A DNA stretch of 64,000 nucleotides from NCBI RefSeq assembly GCF_014288115.1, contig NZ_JACOOK010000006.1, positions 156,492 through 220,491 of the forward strand. The letters run 5' to 3'. Position 1 is the stretch's first letter. Each line of letters starts with the position of its first letter. The notes beneath the pieces were generated by a model. That model was not told the DNA's origin. It worked only from the letters and a program-made list of their open reading frames with translations, and did no database searches. Source of the stretch: Alistipes_A hominis (GTDB lineage: Bacteria > Bacteroidota > Bacteroidia > Bacteroidales > Rikenellaceae). A program made the translations under genes and the position numbers. Below, piece by piece: positions 1 through 9,149 of the stretch.

Positions 1-690
1 CTGATGGGCGTCGCAAAAAAACTGTTCCTGATGGTCGGCATCCAGCATACCAGCCCGATCGACGCCTCGATCATCGCCACGCTGGGGCCGATCCTCGTAC
101 TGGTGATCTCGGTATTTTTCCTGATCGACCGGTTCACTCCGATGAAAATCGTCGGCATGGTGATCGGCCTGGCCGGCGCGCTCGTGGTGATTCTCAGCAA
201 CAGCGGCACGACGGCGGCGACGGCCAAACTGGGCGGCGACGCGATCGTCTTCCTCGGCATCGTCAGTTCGTCGTTCTCGATGGTATGGCTCAAAGACCTG
301 ATCATGCGCTACAAACCGATCACCCTGTTGCGCTGGATGTATCCGCTGGCCGCGCTGATGCTGCTTCCGTTCGGACTGAGCTCGGTGATCCATACCGATT
401 TCGCCGCCATCCCGCCGCACATCTGGTGGGTAATCGCCTACGCCGTCCTGCTCCCGAGTTTCGGACCGAATTACCTGCTTATTTTCAGTCTGCACTACGT
501 CAAACCGACGATTAGCAGCGTCTATTTCTACCTGCAACCGGTCATCGCGACCGGGCTTTCGGTCGCCCTCGGCATGGACAAACTGTCCTGGGATCGTGGA
601 CTCGCCTCGATCGCGGTTTTCGTCGGCGTACTGCTGGTAGTCAACGCATATAAAAACCATCCGTCGGCCCCGCGGCACGGCGGGGAGTGA
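1..690 (+). CDS. EamA/DMT-family permease, 5'-truncated by window edge
   Basis: Inner-membrane transporter of the drug/metabolite superfamily; substrate unknown. The visible 229 residues are almost entirely hydrophobic, with about seven to eight predicted membrane helices. They match the end of the first EamA repeat plus the whole second repeat, including the typical late segment with LQPVIATGLSV just before the last helix. The frame is open to base 1, so the true start lies upstream; the ATG at 4 is internal. It stops at TGA (688-690), which matters because it shows that neighbouring chromosomal genes use UGA as a terminator. The next gene starts about 100 bases downstream with its own promoter, so the two are probably separate units. 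Confidence 0.85.
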   Translation: MMGVAKKLFLMVGIQHTSPIDASIIATLGPILVLVISVFFLIDRFTPMKIVGMVIGLAGALVVILSNSGTTAATAKLGGDAIVFLGIVSSSFSMVWLKDLIMRYKPITLLRWMYPLAALMLLPFGLSSVIHTDFAAIPPHIWWVIAYAVLLPSFGPNYLLIFSLHYVKPTISSVYFYLQPVIATGLSVALGMDKLSWDRGLASIAVFVGVLLVVNAYKNHPSAPRHGGE

Positions 691-733
691 ACCCGCCGGC
701 AGAACCGATTTCGCATAATCCCGGGATATTATT

Positions 734-762
734 GACAATCTGCCAAAAAATAGCTATTTTTG
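734..762 (+). promoter_or_regulatory. Bacteroidetes-type promoter for ileS
   Basis: TTG near 732-734 is separated by 20 bases from TATTTTTG at 755-762, matching the Bacteroidetes primary sigma consensus TTTG-N19/21-TAnnTTTG. Transcription would begin around 769, giving a short leader before the ATG at 794. Confidence 0.6.
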
Positions 763-793
763 CAGATTATTGCAAAAGTCAAGTTATCGAAAC

Positions 794-3700
794 ATGGGCA
801 GTTCAAAATTCAAAGAGTATAAAGGACTCGATCTATCGCAGATCAACCGGGAAATTCTCGAACAGTGGGACCGCAACGACGCATTCCACCAGAGCATAAC
901 GACCCGCGAGGGACATCCGACGTTCGTCTTTTACGAAGGTCCTCCGTCGGCCAACGGAACGCCGGGGATCCACCACGTCATGGCGCGTACGATCAAGGAC
1001 ATCGTCTGCCGCTACAAAACGCAGCAGGGTTTTCTCGTACACCGCAAAGCGGGATGGGACACGCACGGACTGCCCGTCGAATTGGGCGTCGAAAAGAAGC
1101 TCGGCATCACCAAAGAGGACATCGGCACGAAAATTTCGATCGAGGAGTACAACCGCATCTGCCGCCGCGAGGTGATGACCTATACCGACATGTGGGAACG
1201 GCTGACCCGCGACATGGGGTACTGGATCAACATGGACGACCCGTACATCACCTACGACAACAAGTACATCGAGACGCTGTGGTTCCTGCTCGCCGAGTTG
1301 TACAAGAAGGGACTGCTGTATAAAGGATATACGATACAGCCCTATTCGCCGGCCGCCGGCACGGGGCTCAGCAACCACGAGCTGAACCAGCCGGGCTGCT
1401 ACCGCGACGTGAAGGACACGACCTGCACGGCGCAGTTCCGGATCGTTCGCAACGCGAAAAGCGAGCCGTTGTTCGAAGGGGTCGAAGGGGCGCTGTACTT
1501 CATGGCGTGGACGACCACGCCGTGGACGTTGCCGTCGAATACCGCGCTGGCCGTAGGGCCCGCAATCCGTTACGTAAAAGTAGAGTCGTTCAATCCGTAT
1601 ACGGCCGAACCGATCACCGTTATCCTGGCCAAAGAGCTGCTGCATAACTTTTTTCCGAAGAAAAACGAAGAGTTGCCGCTGGACGGTTACGGCGGGGACG
1701 GCAAAAACATTCCGTACCGGGTGATCGGAGAGTACATGGGCAAAGACCTCGCCGGCGTCGAATACGAACAACTGATCCCGTGGATCAAGCCGGACGGCGA
1801 CGCATTCCGCGTCATCACCGGCGACTTCGTGACGACCGACGACGGCACGACGGGAATCGTGCACATCGCTCCGACGTTCGGCGCCGATGACGACCGCGTA
1901 GCCAGGCAAAACGGAATCGCCCCGCTGATGGTGACCGACCGCGCCGGCAAACGCCAGCCGATGGTCGACCGCACCGGGAAATTTTTCCTGATCGCGGACA
2001 TGGATCCGGAGTTCGTGAAAACCCATGTCGATACGACTGCCTACAAAGAATACGAAGGCCGTTTCGTCAAGAACGCTTACGATCCGAAGCTGACGGACAA
2101 CGATCCGACGCTCGACGTCGACCTGTGCATGAAGCTGAAATTCGAGAACAAAGTATTCAAGATCGAAAAGCACACGCACAACTATCCGCATTGCTGGCGT
2201 ACCGATAAACCGGTGCTGTACTACCCGCTGGACTCGTGGTTCATCAAAACGACGGCCGTCAAAGACCGGCTGATCGCGCTGAACGAAACGATTAACTGGA
2301 AACCGGCCAGCACCGGTTCGGGACGTTTCGGCAAATGGCTCGAGAACCTTGTCGACTGGAACCTGTCGCGCTCACGGTATTGGGGCACCCCGCTGCCGAT
2401 CTGGGCGACCGAAGACCACAGCGAACTGAAATGCATCGGCTCAGTCGCCGAGCTGAAAGCCGAAATCGACAAATCGGTCGCCGCCGGTTTTATGACCGAA
2501 AACCCGTTCGCAGGTTACGTCGAAGGCGATTTCAGCAAAGAGAATTACGAAAAATTCGATCTGCACCGGCCCTATGTGGACAACATCGTGCTGGTATCCG
2601 ACAAAGGTGAAAAGATGGTGCGCGAGAGCGACCTGATCGACGTGTGGTTCGATTCGGGGGCCATGCCCTACGCCCAGGTGCACTATCCGTTCGAGATCGG
2701 CGATGCGGAGTTCCGAAAAGTATATCCGGCCGATTACGTAGCCGAAGGAGTGGACCAGACGCGCGGCTGGTTCTTCACGCTGCATGCGCTGGCCACGATG
2801 TTGTTCGACAGCGTGGCGTTCAAAAACATCATTTCGAACGGTCTGGTGCTCGACAAGAACGGCAACAAGATGAGCAAGCGCCTCGGCAACGCCGTCGATC
2901 CGTTCGAAGTGCTCGAAAAATACGGGGCGGACGCGGTACGTTGGTACATGATCTCGAACTCGCAGCCGTGGGACAACCTCAAGTTCGACGTGGAAGGCGT
3001 GGACGAAGTACGGCGCAAATTCTTCGGAACGTTGTACAATACGTACAGCTTTTTCGCGCTGTACGCCAACGTGGACGGATTCACCGGCCGCGAACCGGAA
3101 GTGCCGGTCGAAAAACGTCCCGAGATCGACCGCTGGATCATCTCGCTGCTGAACACGCTGGTCAAAGAGGTAACGGACGCGCTCGAAAATTATGATCCGA
3201 CGCCGGCGGCTCGCGCCATCCAGGAATTCGTCGGCGAAAACCTGTCGAACTGGTACGTGCGCCTGAACCGAAAACGTTTCTGGGGCGGCGAACTTTCCGA
3301 AGATAAACTGGCCGCTTACCAGACGCTCTATACCTGTCTGGAGACCGTTTCGCAACTGGCTGCGCCGTTCGCGCCGTTTATCAGCGACCGGATCTTCACC
3401 GACCTGAACGCCCTCAGCGGACGCCACTGCGATGCGTCGGTACACCTCAGCGCATTCCCCAAGGCGAACGATTCGCTGGTAAACAGCGACCTGGAAGAGA
3501 AAATGGCGCTCGCCCAGAAGGTATCGTCGATGGTGCTGGCGCTGCGCCGCAAGGTCAATATCAAGGTGCGCCAACCGCTGAGCAGGATCCTGATCCCGGT
3601 GCTCGACCCTGTGCTGAAAGAGCATATCGAAGCCGTCAAGAATTTGATCCTGAACGAAGTGAATATCAAGCAACTCGAATTCATCGAAGACACAACCGAC

Positions 3701-4234
3701 GTAATCACCAAACGGATCAAGCCGAATTTCAAGACGTTAGGGCCTCGGTACGGAAAGCAGATGAAACAAATTTCGGCGCTGGTCGCCGGATTCTCGCAGG
3801 CCGACATCGCACAGTTGGAACGCACCGACTCGTGGACGGCCGAAATTGACGGCGTGAAGATCGAAGCCACGGCCGCCGATTTCGACATCACGTCGGAGGA
3901 CATGCCGGGTTGGCTGGTCGCCGCCGAAGGGAAACTGACCGTCGCGATGGATATCACGGTAACCGAAGAGCTGAAGCGAGAAGGAATGGCACGGGAATTG
4001 GTAAACCGTATCCAGAACATCCGAAAAGAGAGCGGGTTCGAAGTCACGGACAAAATCCGGATAACGATCGGCAAGAACGGTCAAACCGACGGAGCGGTCG
4101 AATCGTACGGCGATTATATCGCCGCGCAAACGCTGGCGGTAAGTATTTCCTCAGCCGATTCGATAACCGATCCCGGCACGCAAAACATCGAGTTGGACGA
4201 TTTGACAGTCAGCATATTGGTCAAAAAAGCATAA
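794..4234 (+). CDS. ileS: Isoleucyl-tRNA synthetase
   Basis: Cytoplasmic class I aminoacyl-tRNA synthetase that charges tRNA-Ile with isoleucine using ATP and edits misactivated valine. The product is 1146 residues. The HIGH-type signature appears as PSANGTPGIHH at about residues 51-61 and the KMSKS loop as KMSKR near residue 692. Between them lies the long CP1 editing domain, and an anticodon-binding helical domain follows. I chose the ATG at 794 (product MGSSKFKEYKGL) because the upstream in-frame codons lie at or before the predicted transcription start. A core housekeeping gene, intact, stopping at TAA. All its Trp codons appear to be ordinary TGG, in contrast to the mobile element 5 kb downstream. 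Confidence 0.96.
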   Translation: MGSSKFKEYKGLDLSQINREILEQWDRNDAFHQSITTREGHPTFVFYEGPPSANGTPGIHHVMARTIKDIVCRYKTQQGFLVHRKAGWDTHGLPVELGVEKKLGITKEDIGTKISIEEYNRICRREVMTYTDMWERLTRDMGYWINMDDPYITYDNKYIETLWFLLAELYKKGLLYKGYTIQPYSPAAGTGLSNHELNQPGCYRDVKDTTCTAQFRIVRNAKSEPLFEGVEGALYFMAWTTTPWTLPSNTALAVGPAIRYVKVESFNPYTAEPITVILAKELLHNFFPKKNEELPLDGYGGDGKNIPYRVIGEYMGKDLAGVEYEQLIPWIKPDGDAFRVITGDFVTTDDGTTGIVHIAPTFGADDDRVARQNGIAPLMVTDRAGKRQPMVDRTGKFFLIADMDPEFVKTHVDTTAYKEYEGRFVKNAYDPKLTDNDPTLDVDLCMKLKFENKVFKIEKHTHNYPHCWRTDKPVLYYPLDSWFIKTTAVKDRLIALNETINWKPASTGSGRFGKWLENLVDWNLSRSRYWGTPLPIWATEDHSELKCIGSVAELKAEIDKSVAAGFMTENPFAGYVEGDFSKENYEKFDLHRPYVDNIVLVSDKGEKMVRESDLIDVWFDSGAMPYAQVHYPFEIGDAEFRKVYPADYVAEGVDQTRGWFFTLHALATMLFDSVAFKNIISNGLVLDKNGNKMSKRLGNAVDPFEVLEKYGADAVRWYMISNSQPWDNLKFDVEGVDEVRRKFFGTLYNTYSFFALYANVDGFTGREPEVPVEKRPEIDRWIISLLNTLVKEVTDALENYDPTPAARAIQEFVGENLSNWYVRLNRKRFWGGELSEDKLAAYQTLYTCLETVSQLAAPFAPFISDRIFTDLNALSGRHCDASVHLSAFPKANDSLVNSDLEEKMALAQKVSSMVLALRRKVNIKVRQPLSRILIPVLDPVLKEHIEAVKNLILNEVNIKQLEFIEDTTDVITKRIKPNFKTLGPRYGKQMKQISALVAGFSQADIAQLERTDSWTAEIDGVKIEATAADFDITSEDMPGWLVAAEGKLTVAMDITVTEELKREGMARELVNRIQNIRKESGFEVTDKIRITIGKNGQTDGAVESYGDYIAAQTLAVSISSADSITDPGTQNIELDDLTVSILVKKA

Positions 4235-4329
4235 CCTGCGGACGATTATTTTCCGGGGTTACCGCCAAAAACTTTTGCCGATTCGTAAATTAATATTATT
4301 TTTATACATAAACCAAAAACTTTAGGGCC

Positions 4330-4713
4330 ATGTCTGAAAATGAAAAAACACGGTATTCCGACGAGGAGCTGCAGGAGTTTAAGCAGATAATACTGGAAAA
4401 ATTACAAAAGGCAAAGGCTGACTACGATTTGCTGAGATCGACTATTACGCACACCGCAAGCAACGATATCGAGGATACCTCGCCGACTTTCAAAGTGCTC
4501 GAAGAGGGTGCCGCCACGTTGTCGAAAGAAGAATCCGGACGCCTTGCCCAACGGCAGCTAAAATTTATCCAGCATTTGGAGGCAGCGCTCGTCCGCATCG
4601 AGAACAAAACCTACGGCATCTGCCGCGAAACGGGGAAGTTGATCCCGAAGGAACGCCTGCGTATCGTACCGCACGCCACGCTGTGTATCGAAGCCAAAGG
4701 CGAGCACAAATAG
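4330..4713 (+). CDS. TraR/DksA-type zinc-finger protein
   Basis: A 127-residue DksA/TraR-like protein, expected to act in the RNA polymerase secondary channel or a related role in stringent-type control (family knowledge; the partner is not proven here). The N-terminal two thirds form a charged helical hairpin with LEAALVRIENKTYGICRETGKLIP at the zinc-ribbon boundary. Only two of the four canonical zinc cysteines are present (GIC and ATLC); the other two are replaced, as often seen in Bacteroidota members. It lies about 95 bases after ileS and is followed by a strong hairpin, so it may be the end of a transcription unit. It ends in TAG. Confidence 0.85.
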   Translation: MSENEKTRYSDEELQEFKQIILEKLQKAKADYDLLRSTITHTASNDIEDTSPTFKVLEEGAATLSKEESGRLAQRQLKFIQHLEAALVRIENKTYGICRETGKLIPKERLRIVPHATLCIEAKGEHK

Positions 4714-4775
4714 CAATCACGAGGGTAGGGCGGAGGCTTCCTCAGGCCGTACCGGGGTCGAATTTACTAACAAAG

Positions 4776-4798
4776 AAGAGGGCGCGTCCCTCTTTTTT
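4776..4798 (+). terminator. Intrinsic terminator after the dksA-like gene
   Basis: Seven-base stem AAGAGGG (4776-4782) pairs with CCCTCTT (4788-4794) across a CGCGT loop and runs into a six-T tract. It sits between the dksA-like gene and rnhA. Confidence 0.75.
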
Positions 4799-4805
4799 AA
4801 CGCAT

Positions 4806-5267
4806 ATGCCGAGACAAATTACGATTTACACCGACGGCGCCGCACAGGGGAATCCCGGACGCGGCGGATACGGGGTAGTCCTGCTGAGCGGCCCGTTCCG
4901 CAAAGAACTGAGCGCCGGCTACGCCCATACGACCAACAACCGGATGGAACTGATGGCCGTCATCGCGGGGCTCGAAGCGCTCCGGTACGACCAGTGCGAA
5001 GTGACGATTTACAGCGACTCGCAGTATGTCGTCAATTCAGTCGAAAAAGGCTGGGTTTTCGGTTGGGAACGCAAAGGTTTCAAAGATAAAAAAAATGCCG
5101 ACCTGTGGACGCGGTTCCTGAAAGCGTACCGCCGCCACCGCGTTCGCTTCGTCTGGGTGAAAGGACATGCCGACATTCCCGAAAACGAACGCTGCGACCG
5201 ACTGGCCGTCGCGGCGGCATCTTTGCCGAACCTTCCTCCCGACACGGGGTACCGCCCCGAAACCTGA
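4806..5267 (+). CDS. rnhA: Ribonuclease HI
   Basis: Cleaves the RNA strand of RNA-DNA hybrids during replication and repair. The 153-residue product has the standard RNase H fold signature: YTDGAAQGNPG with the first catalytic Asp at the N terminus, then ...TNNRMELMAVIAGLEAL (catalytic Glu), YSDSQYV (second Asp) and a late VKGHAD followed by NERCDRLA with the last catalytic Asp and His loop. The start ATG at 4806 gives MPRQITIYTDG, the usual N terminus; upstream in-frame codons would run back through the terminator. The gene ends in TGA, further evidence that the host uses UGA as a stop. Confidence 0.95.
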   Translation: MPRQITIYTDGAAQGNPGRGGYGVVLLSGPFRKELSAGYAHTTNNRMELMAVIAGLEALRYDQCEVTIYSDSQYVVNSVEKGWVFGWERKGFKDKKNADLWTRFLKAYRRHRVRFVWVKGHADIPENERCDRLAVAAASLPNLPPDTGYRPET

Positions 5268-5335
5268 ACGACCGCACGAAACGACCGGTGCGAACTGCGA
5301 TAAAATGACAAAAAAAGGCAAAGAAAACCGTTTTA

Positions 5336-5368
5336 TTTTTGGTTTAAAGAAAAATCTGTCTATCTTTG
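5336..5368 (+). promoter_or_regulatory. Promoter for tRNA-Lys
   Basis: TTTTTG at 5336-5341, a 19-base spacer, then TATCTTTG at 5361-5368, a near-perfect Bacteroidetes promoter placed about 17 bases before the mature tRNA end. Confidence 0.65.
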
Positions 5369-5384
5369 CACCACCAAAAACGGA

Positions 5385-5457
5385 GATTCAGTAGCTCAGC
5401 TGGTAGAGCACAACACTTTTAATGTTGGGGTCCCGGGTTCGAGCCCCGGCTGGATCA
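5385..5457 (+). tRNA. tRNA-Lys (anticodon UUU)
   Basis: A 73-base cloverleaf: acceptor GATTCAG pairs with CTGGATC (one G-T pair), D-arm AGCTCAGCTGGTAGAGC, anticodon stem-loop CAACACTTTTAATGTTG with TTT, and T-arm GGGTTCGAGCCCC. CCA is not encoded. An integrase gene begins 270 bases downstream, so the 3' end of this tRNA is the natural candidate attachment site, although I did not see a second copy of its 3' end elsewhere in the window. Confidence 0.93.
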
Positions 5458-5491
5458 CAACCTAAGCAAGACTTAGGAGGAAAAATTAGAC

Positions 5492-5526
5492 AAAATCCTC
5501 ACAACATCGACGTTGTGAGGATTTTT
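5492..5526 (+). terminator. Strong intrinsic terminator after tRNA-Lys
   Basis: A perfect 14-base inverted repeat (5492-5505 with 5512-5525, arm AAAATCCTCACAAC) around ATCGAC, ending in a T tract. A smaller hairpin CCTAAG/CTTAGG lies at 5461-5477 just after the tRNA. Confidence 0.75.
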
Positions 5527-5603
5527 CGTTATTGGCCGGCAGACACCGAAAGCAGGTGAGCAGACACAAAAAGACATAGTTGAGTGTCCAAATCGTACCC
5601 CCT

Positions 5604-5626
5604 CCCCCCCAAAAAAGCAGGGGGGG
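5604..5626. repeat. C7/G7 homopolymer hairpin upstream of integrase
   Basis: Seven C (5604-5610) and seven G (5620-5626) flank a nine-base A-rich loop, forming a GC hairpin about 100 bases before the integrase start. Its role is unknown; homopolymer runs of this kind can slip in length. A TAATTTTG box (5703-5710) that could serve as the integrase -7 element follows. Confidence 0.4.
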
Positions 5627-5728
5627 TATGAATATCCTGAAAAGTCTGTTATTGTCTCGAATAGTCCATTGTGTATCAATCTCACTTACAATGATTAATA
5701 ATTAATTTTGCAATGTAAAAATGAGATT

Positions 5729-6955
5729 ATGAAACACGAGAAAAGCACCTTCGGCGTATTGTTCTACCTGAAAAAGGACAGGATAAAATCGGACGGTTCC
5801 ATACCCGTGTACGCCCGGATCACTGTCGACAAGAAATTTACCCAGTTCAATACAAAACTAAAGTGTAAAGAATCGTCATGGGAGTCTGGCAAAGCCGTAG
5901 GCAAATCGACCGAAGTCCTCCGCCTGAACACTACCCTGAATGAAATCCGCGCGACTATCCACAACCATTACCATACCATACAACAACGGGACGGATATGT
6001 CACGGCAGAACGGGTAAAGAATGCTTTTTTAGGCAAGGAAGAACAGCAGAAAACGATCGTCTCGTTCTTCGAACAACACAACGAACAATTCCGGCTCAAG
6101 GTCGGCAATAATCTGTCCACGCACAAATCCTATACTCGCTACGAATTAACCAAAAACAGGTTAATAACCTTCATGCGGGAGAAGTACAGGGTTGACGATA
6201 TGCCGATCAGGGAAATGAATCCCGTATTTATTGAGAAATTCTATATGTACATACGGGAGAACTATGAATGCACCCATAATACGGCAATGAAATTCGTACA
6301 GCGCGTCCGTACGATCGTCAACTATGCAAAAAACACCGGATCGGTAACGGCAGACCCCTTCGCCAATTACCGTCTGAAATTCGAATATGTCGAACGAGCA
6401 TATCTCGATCAGCAGGAGATAGACCGAATCTGGATGAAAAGTTTCGCCTCAGAGCGCTTGGAGCAGGTACGGGATATATTCGTTTTCAGTTGTTATACCG
6501 GACTCTCTTATATAGACATCTGCGAGTTAAAATCTGAAAATATTCGTCCAATGTTCGACGGACATCGTTGGATTGTGATGCCCCGGCATAAGACCAAAGT
6601 CATTTCCCATATCCGCTTGCTCAATATACCTGAAGCTATCTTGAGAAAATATGAAGAAAAACAGCTCAAAGGAAAATTACTCCCTATAATTAGTAACCAA
6701 AAGATGAACGATTACCTGAAAGAGATCGCCGATGTATGCGGCATCCGGAAAAAGATAACTTTCCATACCGCCCGGCACTCTTTTGCCACGCTGGCCTTAG
6801 GGTATGGCGTTCCAATCGAAACCGTTTCCAAAATGCTGGGACATACCAATATCCGTACTACTCAGGTTTACGCCCGGATTACAGACCGTAAATTGAGCGA
6901 TGATATGGAAATGATGGCCCGAAAGCTAAATGGCAGATCGATAAAGAATGGTTAG
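5729..6955 (+). CDS. Tyrosine recombinase / integrase (CTnDOT-like)
   Basis: Site-specific recombinase of 408 residues, expected to integrate and excise the element beside tRNA-Lys. The N terminus (STFGVLFYLKKDR...) resembles the arm-type DNA-binding domain of Bacteroidota conjugative-element integrases, followed by a SAM-like core-binding domain. The catalytic domain shows CYTGLSYID, where Ser replaces the first catalytic Arg (a substitution known in IntDOT), then HTARHSFATL (His-x-x-Arg) and LGHTNIRTTQVYARI with the nucleophile Tyr. ATG at 5729 is preferred; an earlier TTG at 5708 overlaps a promoter-like box. It ends in TAG and its three Trp codons are all TGG. It is intact. Confidence 0.9.
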   Translation: MKHEKSTFGVLFYLKKDRIKSDGSIPVYARITVDKKFTQFNTKLKCKESSWESGKAVGKSTEVLRLNTTLNEIRATIHNHYHTIQQRDGYVTAERVKNAFLGKEEQQKTIVSFFEQHNEQFRLKVGNNLSTHKSYTRYELTKNRLITFMREKYRVDDMPIREMNPVFIEKFYMYIRENYECTHNTAMKFVQRVRTIVNYAKNTGSVTADPFANYRLKFEYVERAYLDQQEIDRIWMKSFASERLEQVRDIFVFSCYTGLSYIDICELKSENIRPMFDGHRWIVMPRHKTKVISHIRLLNIPEAILRKYEEKQLKGKLLPIISNQKMNDYLKEIADVCGIRKKITFHTARHSFATLALGYGVPIETVSKMLGHTNIRTTQVYARITDRKLSDDMEMMARKLNGRSIKNG

Positions 6956-7086
6956 CAAATGATGGAATGTTAAGTTTAAACTGTCCGAAAAGTTTATCTT
7001 ACAGCTCGGTTTCCGGCTTATAAGGTCAGAAATATCATGACACAGGCAGAACTATACTTAAAAACTCAGCAAATCCGGGCAGAGAA

Positions 7087-7757
7087 TAAAATATCCCGAT
7101 AACCGGAAAATTTACCGGGATGTCGGGATTTCCCGGATCTGCCCGATACCGAGCATATAGAAACCGACCCCTGCGATCCGATCGCTACAGGTATCATGGT
7201 AATGTCCGTAGAACCAGCAGCAGAGGGGATGACCGTCCGCGAGCAGCCGGTTATGGATTTTATCCATGGCCTCACGTTCCCGGTCTATATCCCGTTCCAG
7301 ATCCGGATCTTTACGCATCCACATTTCGATTCCGCTTTTGGTAGTGGGATAGCAAAACGAAGGAGCGGTGTGGGTGATGACCGTACCGATGCGCCATTCC
7401 CCCTCTTTAATCGCATCCATCTCCCGTTCGATGAACTGCGGCGCCTCGTTTTCCCAATAAGCTTACGGGGCGCATAACCTTCGACCTGATTGATATGCAT
7501 CTGCATGGTACGGTACCGGCGGTCTATTGAAATGGCGCCGCCTACACACAGGATAGTTCGCTCCTTGAACCGCACGACCGAATAATCGGGAATGGTTCTC
7601 ATCCGGGGGAAAGCGATCAGTTCCCGCTCGAAATGCTCCGGGTCGTCATGGTTACCCCGTACCAAAAGCAAACCGCAATTGATCTCATCAAGCGTATGTA
7701 CGATGCGTTGGTACACCTCCTGATAACAGTCGGGATCATCGAACCCGGAAATTACAC
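7087..7757 (-). pseudogene. Metallophosphatase remnant (frameshifted, 5'-truncated)
   Basis: On the minus strand, a calcineurin-like phosphoesterase is readable in two frames. The upstream part contains LLLVRGNHDDPEHFE (GNHD metal motif) and FKERTILCVGGAISIDRRYR. The downstream part contains TVITHTAPSF and CCWFYGHYHD (GHYH motif) and ends at TAA near 7101-7103. The frame changes near 7465, where AYWENEAPQF would continue only after a one-base shift. There is no start: sequence before GFDDPDCYQE stops looking coding near 7757. Trp codons in it are TGG. It is probably a leftover from an older insertion or cargo gene. Confidence 0.7.
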
Positions 7758-8153
7758 AATTTTACTATTTGAGAAATCGAAAAGTAAAGAAGTACAAAAC
7801 TACAATTTTACAACTTTACCAATGTGCAAATCATTGCTAAAACTTTCTGGTACATAAAAACCTTCTCAGAGACGCATTGACGAATAAGGCTTAACGATCG
7901 AACTACTTGTACAAAGATACAATGTTACACAAAGGTACTTGTACCAAACGCTGTTTGTTTTTTGTAAAAGAAACAGGATTTTGGTCTGGAATCGCAGACT
8001 TTCTCCTATGGAATTCAGTTACCTCAAGGCAACAGCATTCTAAGTTAAATCCAAATAAAATGTAGAAATTATATGGTTTATCGAACTATGTTAAATGTAA
8101 GGTATTGGTTTACAGCTTTGTACATTATGGTTGGCGAATTGATTATACGATTG
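7758..8153. other. AT-rich non-coding stretch
   Basis: No convincing gene. It contains short direct repeats such as ACTTGTAC (around 7907 and 7938) and TACAAAGATACAATGTTACACAAAG-like strings. It lies between the truncated phosphatase and the IS110-type transposase, so one junction of that insertion sequence probably falls here, but I cannot place it. Confidence 0.4.
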
Positions 8154-9149
8154 TCATGCCGCATATTTTTTTGTATCGACGAATGGCGTTCCTCGTTTGA
8201 TCACGGCAAAAGCTCGTGCTATGAGTTTATTTTTAATGACATTTATTACCAGCATTTTCGGTTTTCCTTCCGCTTGTTTCCGATGGTAATAATCCCTCAA
8301 TTCCGTGTCAAAGCCAATGGCACAAATCGCAGCCAGATAAAGCATCCTTTTCATTTGCTTATTAGCGATGGAGTTTACTTTAGTACGTCCCCGTACGCTG
8401 GTTCCTGATTGGTAGTCGAACGGTGCAATTCCCGAATAGCAAGCAAATTTCCTCCAGTTGTCAAACTTTGTAAAATTATCGGTATAAACAATCAAATATG
8501 CTGCGGTAAGAAGTCCAATACCCTTAATGGATGTAAGCAATTGCATGGAGGTCGCAAGTTTTTCATTTTGTTCGATTATTTCTTTGATCTCATTTTCCAA
8601 TCGTTTGATTTCCGCTTTCATGGTGGCAATTATCGTATCGTAGGAAGTAAACAGTTCTGGGAGATATTGTTCACCCAACGCTCTTTCCGTCTCGTTCTTT
8701 GATGCTACATAACTCCCTAAATTTCTTGACAATCGGTCTCTAAGAGTTAAAAGCAGGTGGATTTTATTAAGATCCGATGCAGATAGTTTCGTAACGTTTA
8801 TTTTATCATGGAACCTGTATGCAAAATCAGCAATTCTTTTTGCGTCGACGATGTCATTCTTCCCTCTTGTAATACCGAGTGACCTTTTGATTTCTAAAGG
8901 AGCAACCATAGCAAATGAAATTTGTTCTTCAGAAAGAAACAGAGCCAGAGGTAAAGAATATAATCCGGTGTGTTCGAAGCAAACAAATGTTTCGACTAAA
9001 ACAGGCCCGATGAGCTTCTGAAGCCACTTTACCATCGCAATGAACCCACTTTTGTCATTTTTGAATTGTTTGTAGCTTTCTTTTTCTTTGATATACACAT
9101 CAAATTTTAATTTGGATACATCGATTCCAACATAGGCTTTGAATGACAT
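8154..9149 (-). CDS. IS110-family transposase
   Basis: A 331-residue DEDD-type transposase/recombinase that moves its insertion sequence without a standard DDE mechanism. The N terminus has YVGIDVSKLKFDVYI (RuvC-like first Asp) and later CFEHTGLYSLPLA and GKNDIVDAKRIA; the C-terminal Transposase_20 half has LTSIKGIGLLTAAYL and FDNWRKFACYSGIAPFDYQSGTSVRGRTKV with the conserved Ser region. It starts at ATG 9149 and ends in TGA, unlike the surrounding transfer genes, so it probably arrived separately. The family is known to be guided by a bridge RNA encoded in its non-coding end. Confidence 0.92.
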   Translation of the reverse strand: MSFKAYVGIDVSKLKFDVYIKEKESYKQFKNDKSGFIAMVKWLQKLIGPVLVETFVCFEHTGLYSLPLALFLSEEQISFAMVAPLEIKRSLGITRGKNDIVDAKRIADFAYRFHDKINVTKLSASDLNKIHLLLTLRDRLSRNLGSYVASKNETERALGEQYLPELFTSYDTIIATMKAEIKRLENEIKEIIEQNEKLATSMQLLTSIKGIGLLTAAYLIVYTDNFTKFDNWRKFACYSGIAPFDYQSGTSVRGRTKVNSIANKQMKRMLYLAAICAIGFDTELRDYYHRKQAEGKPKMLVINVIKNKLIARAFAVIKRGTPFVDTKKYAA

